From Chloroflexota bacterium (GTDB lineage Bacteria > Chloroflexota > Anaerolineae > Aggregatilineales > Phototrophicaceae), in NCBI GenBank assembly GCA_003242205.1, contig QGUR01000291.1, positions 1-5,915 of the forward strand: 5,915 bases of DNA. Direction: 5' to 3'. Every line of letters begins with the position of its first letter. Positions within the stretch are counted from its first letter, which is position 1. Under the pieces are notes generated by a model that worked only from the letters and a program-made list of their open reading frames with translations, had not been told where the DNA came from and did no database searches. Shown here one piece after another: positions 5,398-5,915 of this stretch. The position numbers were made by a program, and so were the translations under genes.

Positions 5398-5409
5398 CCG
5401 GCGCGCCGG
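5398..5409. repeat. 12-bp perfect GC palindrome between chaB and the oxidoreductase gene
   Basis: CCGGCGCGCCGG is a perfect palindrome in the 80-bp gap. Nearby GC-rich arms, CGCGCC around 5426-5431 with GGCGCG around 5400-5405 in minus-strand RNA, could also pair with it. It could form an intercistronic stem that sets the relative output of the two genes, or be a chance result of local GC richness. Confidence 0.35.
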
Positions 5410-5440
5410 ATCAGAGGCGCTGCCAGGGCGCGGCGTCCTG

Positions 5441-5674
5441 TTAGTCTTTCGGCTTCCACTTGCCCGTCTGCTCATCCTTTTCGTATTTCTGTTTGACGGC
5501 GTTCCACGCTACTTTGTGCGCGGTCTCTTCGCGGCTGGCGTTTCCGCGTCGCTCTTCCGGCTCATCATATTGCTCCCACGCACTGTTGAAGGCTTCCTTA
5601 TAGATGGCCTGTGCATGCTTCGGCAGATTGTTACGAACGCTCTCCGGCAGGTCAGACAGTTTGCCGTATGGCAT
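5441..5674 (-). CDS. chaB: ChaB family protein
   Basis: This 77-residue, highly charged protein matches the ChaB family end to end; Escherichia coli ChaB has about 76 residues. The shared blocks are the MPY start, SDLPESV (7-13), LPKHAQAIYKEAFNSAWEQY (17-36) and the ASREETAHKVAWNAVKQKY stretch (46-64). There is no signal peptide or membrane segment, so it should be a soluble cytoplasmic helical protein. ChaB was named as a putative regulator of the ChaA cation/proton antiporter, but its biochemical role is not well established and no chaA is seen here. The ATG at 5672-5674 has GAGG five bases upstream and gives the family's usual N-terminus. It is the first gene of a possible two-gene unit with the oxidoreductase. 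Confidence 0.95.
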   Translation of the reverse strand: MPYGKLSDLPESVRNNLPKHAQAIYKEAFNSAWEQYDEPEERRGNASREETAHKVAWNAVKQKYEKDEQTGKWKPKD

Positions 5675-5678
5675 GATC

Positions 5679-5731
5679 GCCTCACTCGAAGTTAATTGAC
5701 ATTACAAATTTAATTATATGACAGGTGAGGC
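5679..5731 (-). promoter_or_regulatory. chaB promoter region with flanking inverted repeat
   Basis: A perfect TATAAT on the minus strand (5713-5718) lies in an AT-rich island about 40 bases before the chaB ATG. The best -35 (CCAACA, spacing 16) is poor. The island is bracketed by 7-bp inverted arms, GCCTCAC (5679-5685) and GTGAGGC (5725-5731); the inner arm contains the chaB ribosome site. Two TGACA direct repeats also lie inside. Function as an operator is speculative. Confidence 0.45.
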
Positions 5732-5754
5732 AGTTGTTGGCTTAGGGCTACCGA

Positions 5755-5794
5755 AGAAAAAATCGCCCGGCAAACCGACGCTTGCCGGACGATT
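5755..5794 (-). terminator. Rho-independent terminator for a gene beyond the right edge
   Basis: AATCG-C-CCGGCAA (5761-5773) pairs with TTGCCGG-A-CGATT (5782-5794), giving a 12-bp stem with one mismatch and an 8-base loop. On the minus strand it is followed directly by six T residues (A run 5757-5762 on the plus strand). It lies upstream of chaB, so it separates chaB from a gene off the right edge. Confidence 0.8.
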
Positions 5795-5915
5795 GATATA
5801 CGCTTTTTACATAAGCTCCCCGGCAGGCGTTCAGATGAGAGAAATTGGCTGGCGAGGAGGTTTTACTGGCGCAGGCTAGTGATGTTCATTTAAAAACACT
5901 TGAGCTTCCGAACGA
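5795..5915. other. Right-edge segment with no supportable gene
   Basis: All three minus-strand frames meet a stop within about 40 bases of the edge, so at most the last dozen codons of an upstream gene could be here, and I cannot tell which frame. On the plus strand a GAGGAGG-like sequence (about 5854-5860) is not followed by a usable open frame. The segment is best read as the 3' end or 3' untranslated region of the gene served by the terminator at 5755-5794. Confidence 0.5.

Overview
The window is about 55% GC and looks like a chromosomal segment of a free-living bacterium, most likely a member of the Chloroflexota. This rests on a large MalT-like NTPase/TPR regulator ending in an OmpR-type winged helix plus BTAD domain, next to a luciferase-like oxidoreductase of the coenzyme F420 type. 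The phylum call is an inference; an actinobacterial origin is possible but less favoured. Every gene I can support lies on the minus strand, so the window reads biologically from right to left.

Right to left: an intrinsic terminator (about 5755-5794) closes a gene that lies beyond the right edge. A promoter-like region then leads into chaB (5441-5674), followed 80 bp later by an F420-dependent LLM-class oxidoreductase (4383-5360). A 10-bp hairpin and an AT-rich promoter region separate that pair from the 1051-residue regulator (1028-4183). The regulator ends in a clear rho-independent terminator (967-991).

The most striking part is the left 0.9 kb. At first sight it is a tandem DNA repeat of 88- and 95-bp units. 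Read on the minus strand, each unit is a complete miniature gene: a good Shine-Dalgarno sequence, an ATG six to nine bases on, an open frame of 20 or 22 codons, and a stop. Eight intact copies lie head to tail (171-863). Six encode MQNETIIIRADAGNAAGGSR or a close variant, and two encode a 22-residue form with two extra residues (His-Ile) after Met-Gln. Unit lengths are not multiples of three, so neighbouring copies are in different frames and cannot form one repetitive protein. The five copies of the main form differ only at synonymous third positions, so the peptide appears to be under selection. A ninth, diverged ORF (83-136) and a tenth, decayed copy without a start codon (1-50) extend the family to the left edge.

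I do not recognise this peptide family. Possible roles are a multi-copy signal peptide or a ribosomally made, modified peptide precursor, with processing or export genes perhaps beyond the left edge. The regulator just upstream is a candidate controller by position only. The chaB/oxidoreductase pair looks like an unrelated housekeeping or redox unit.
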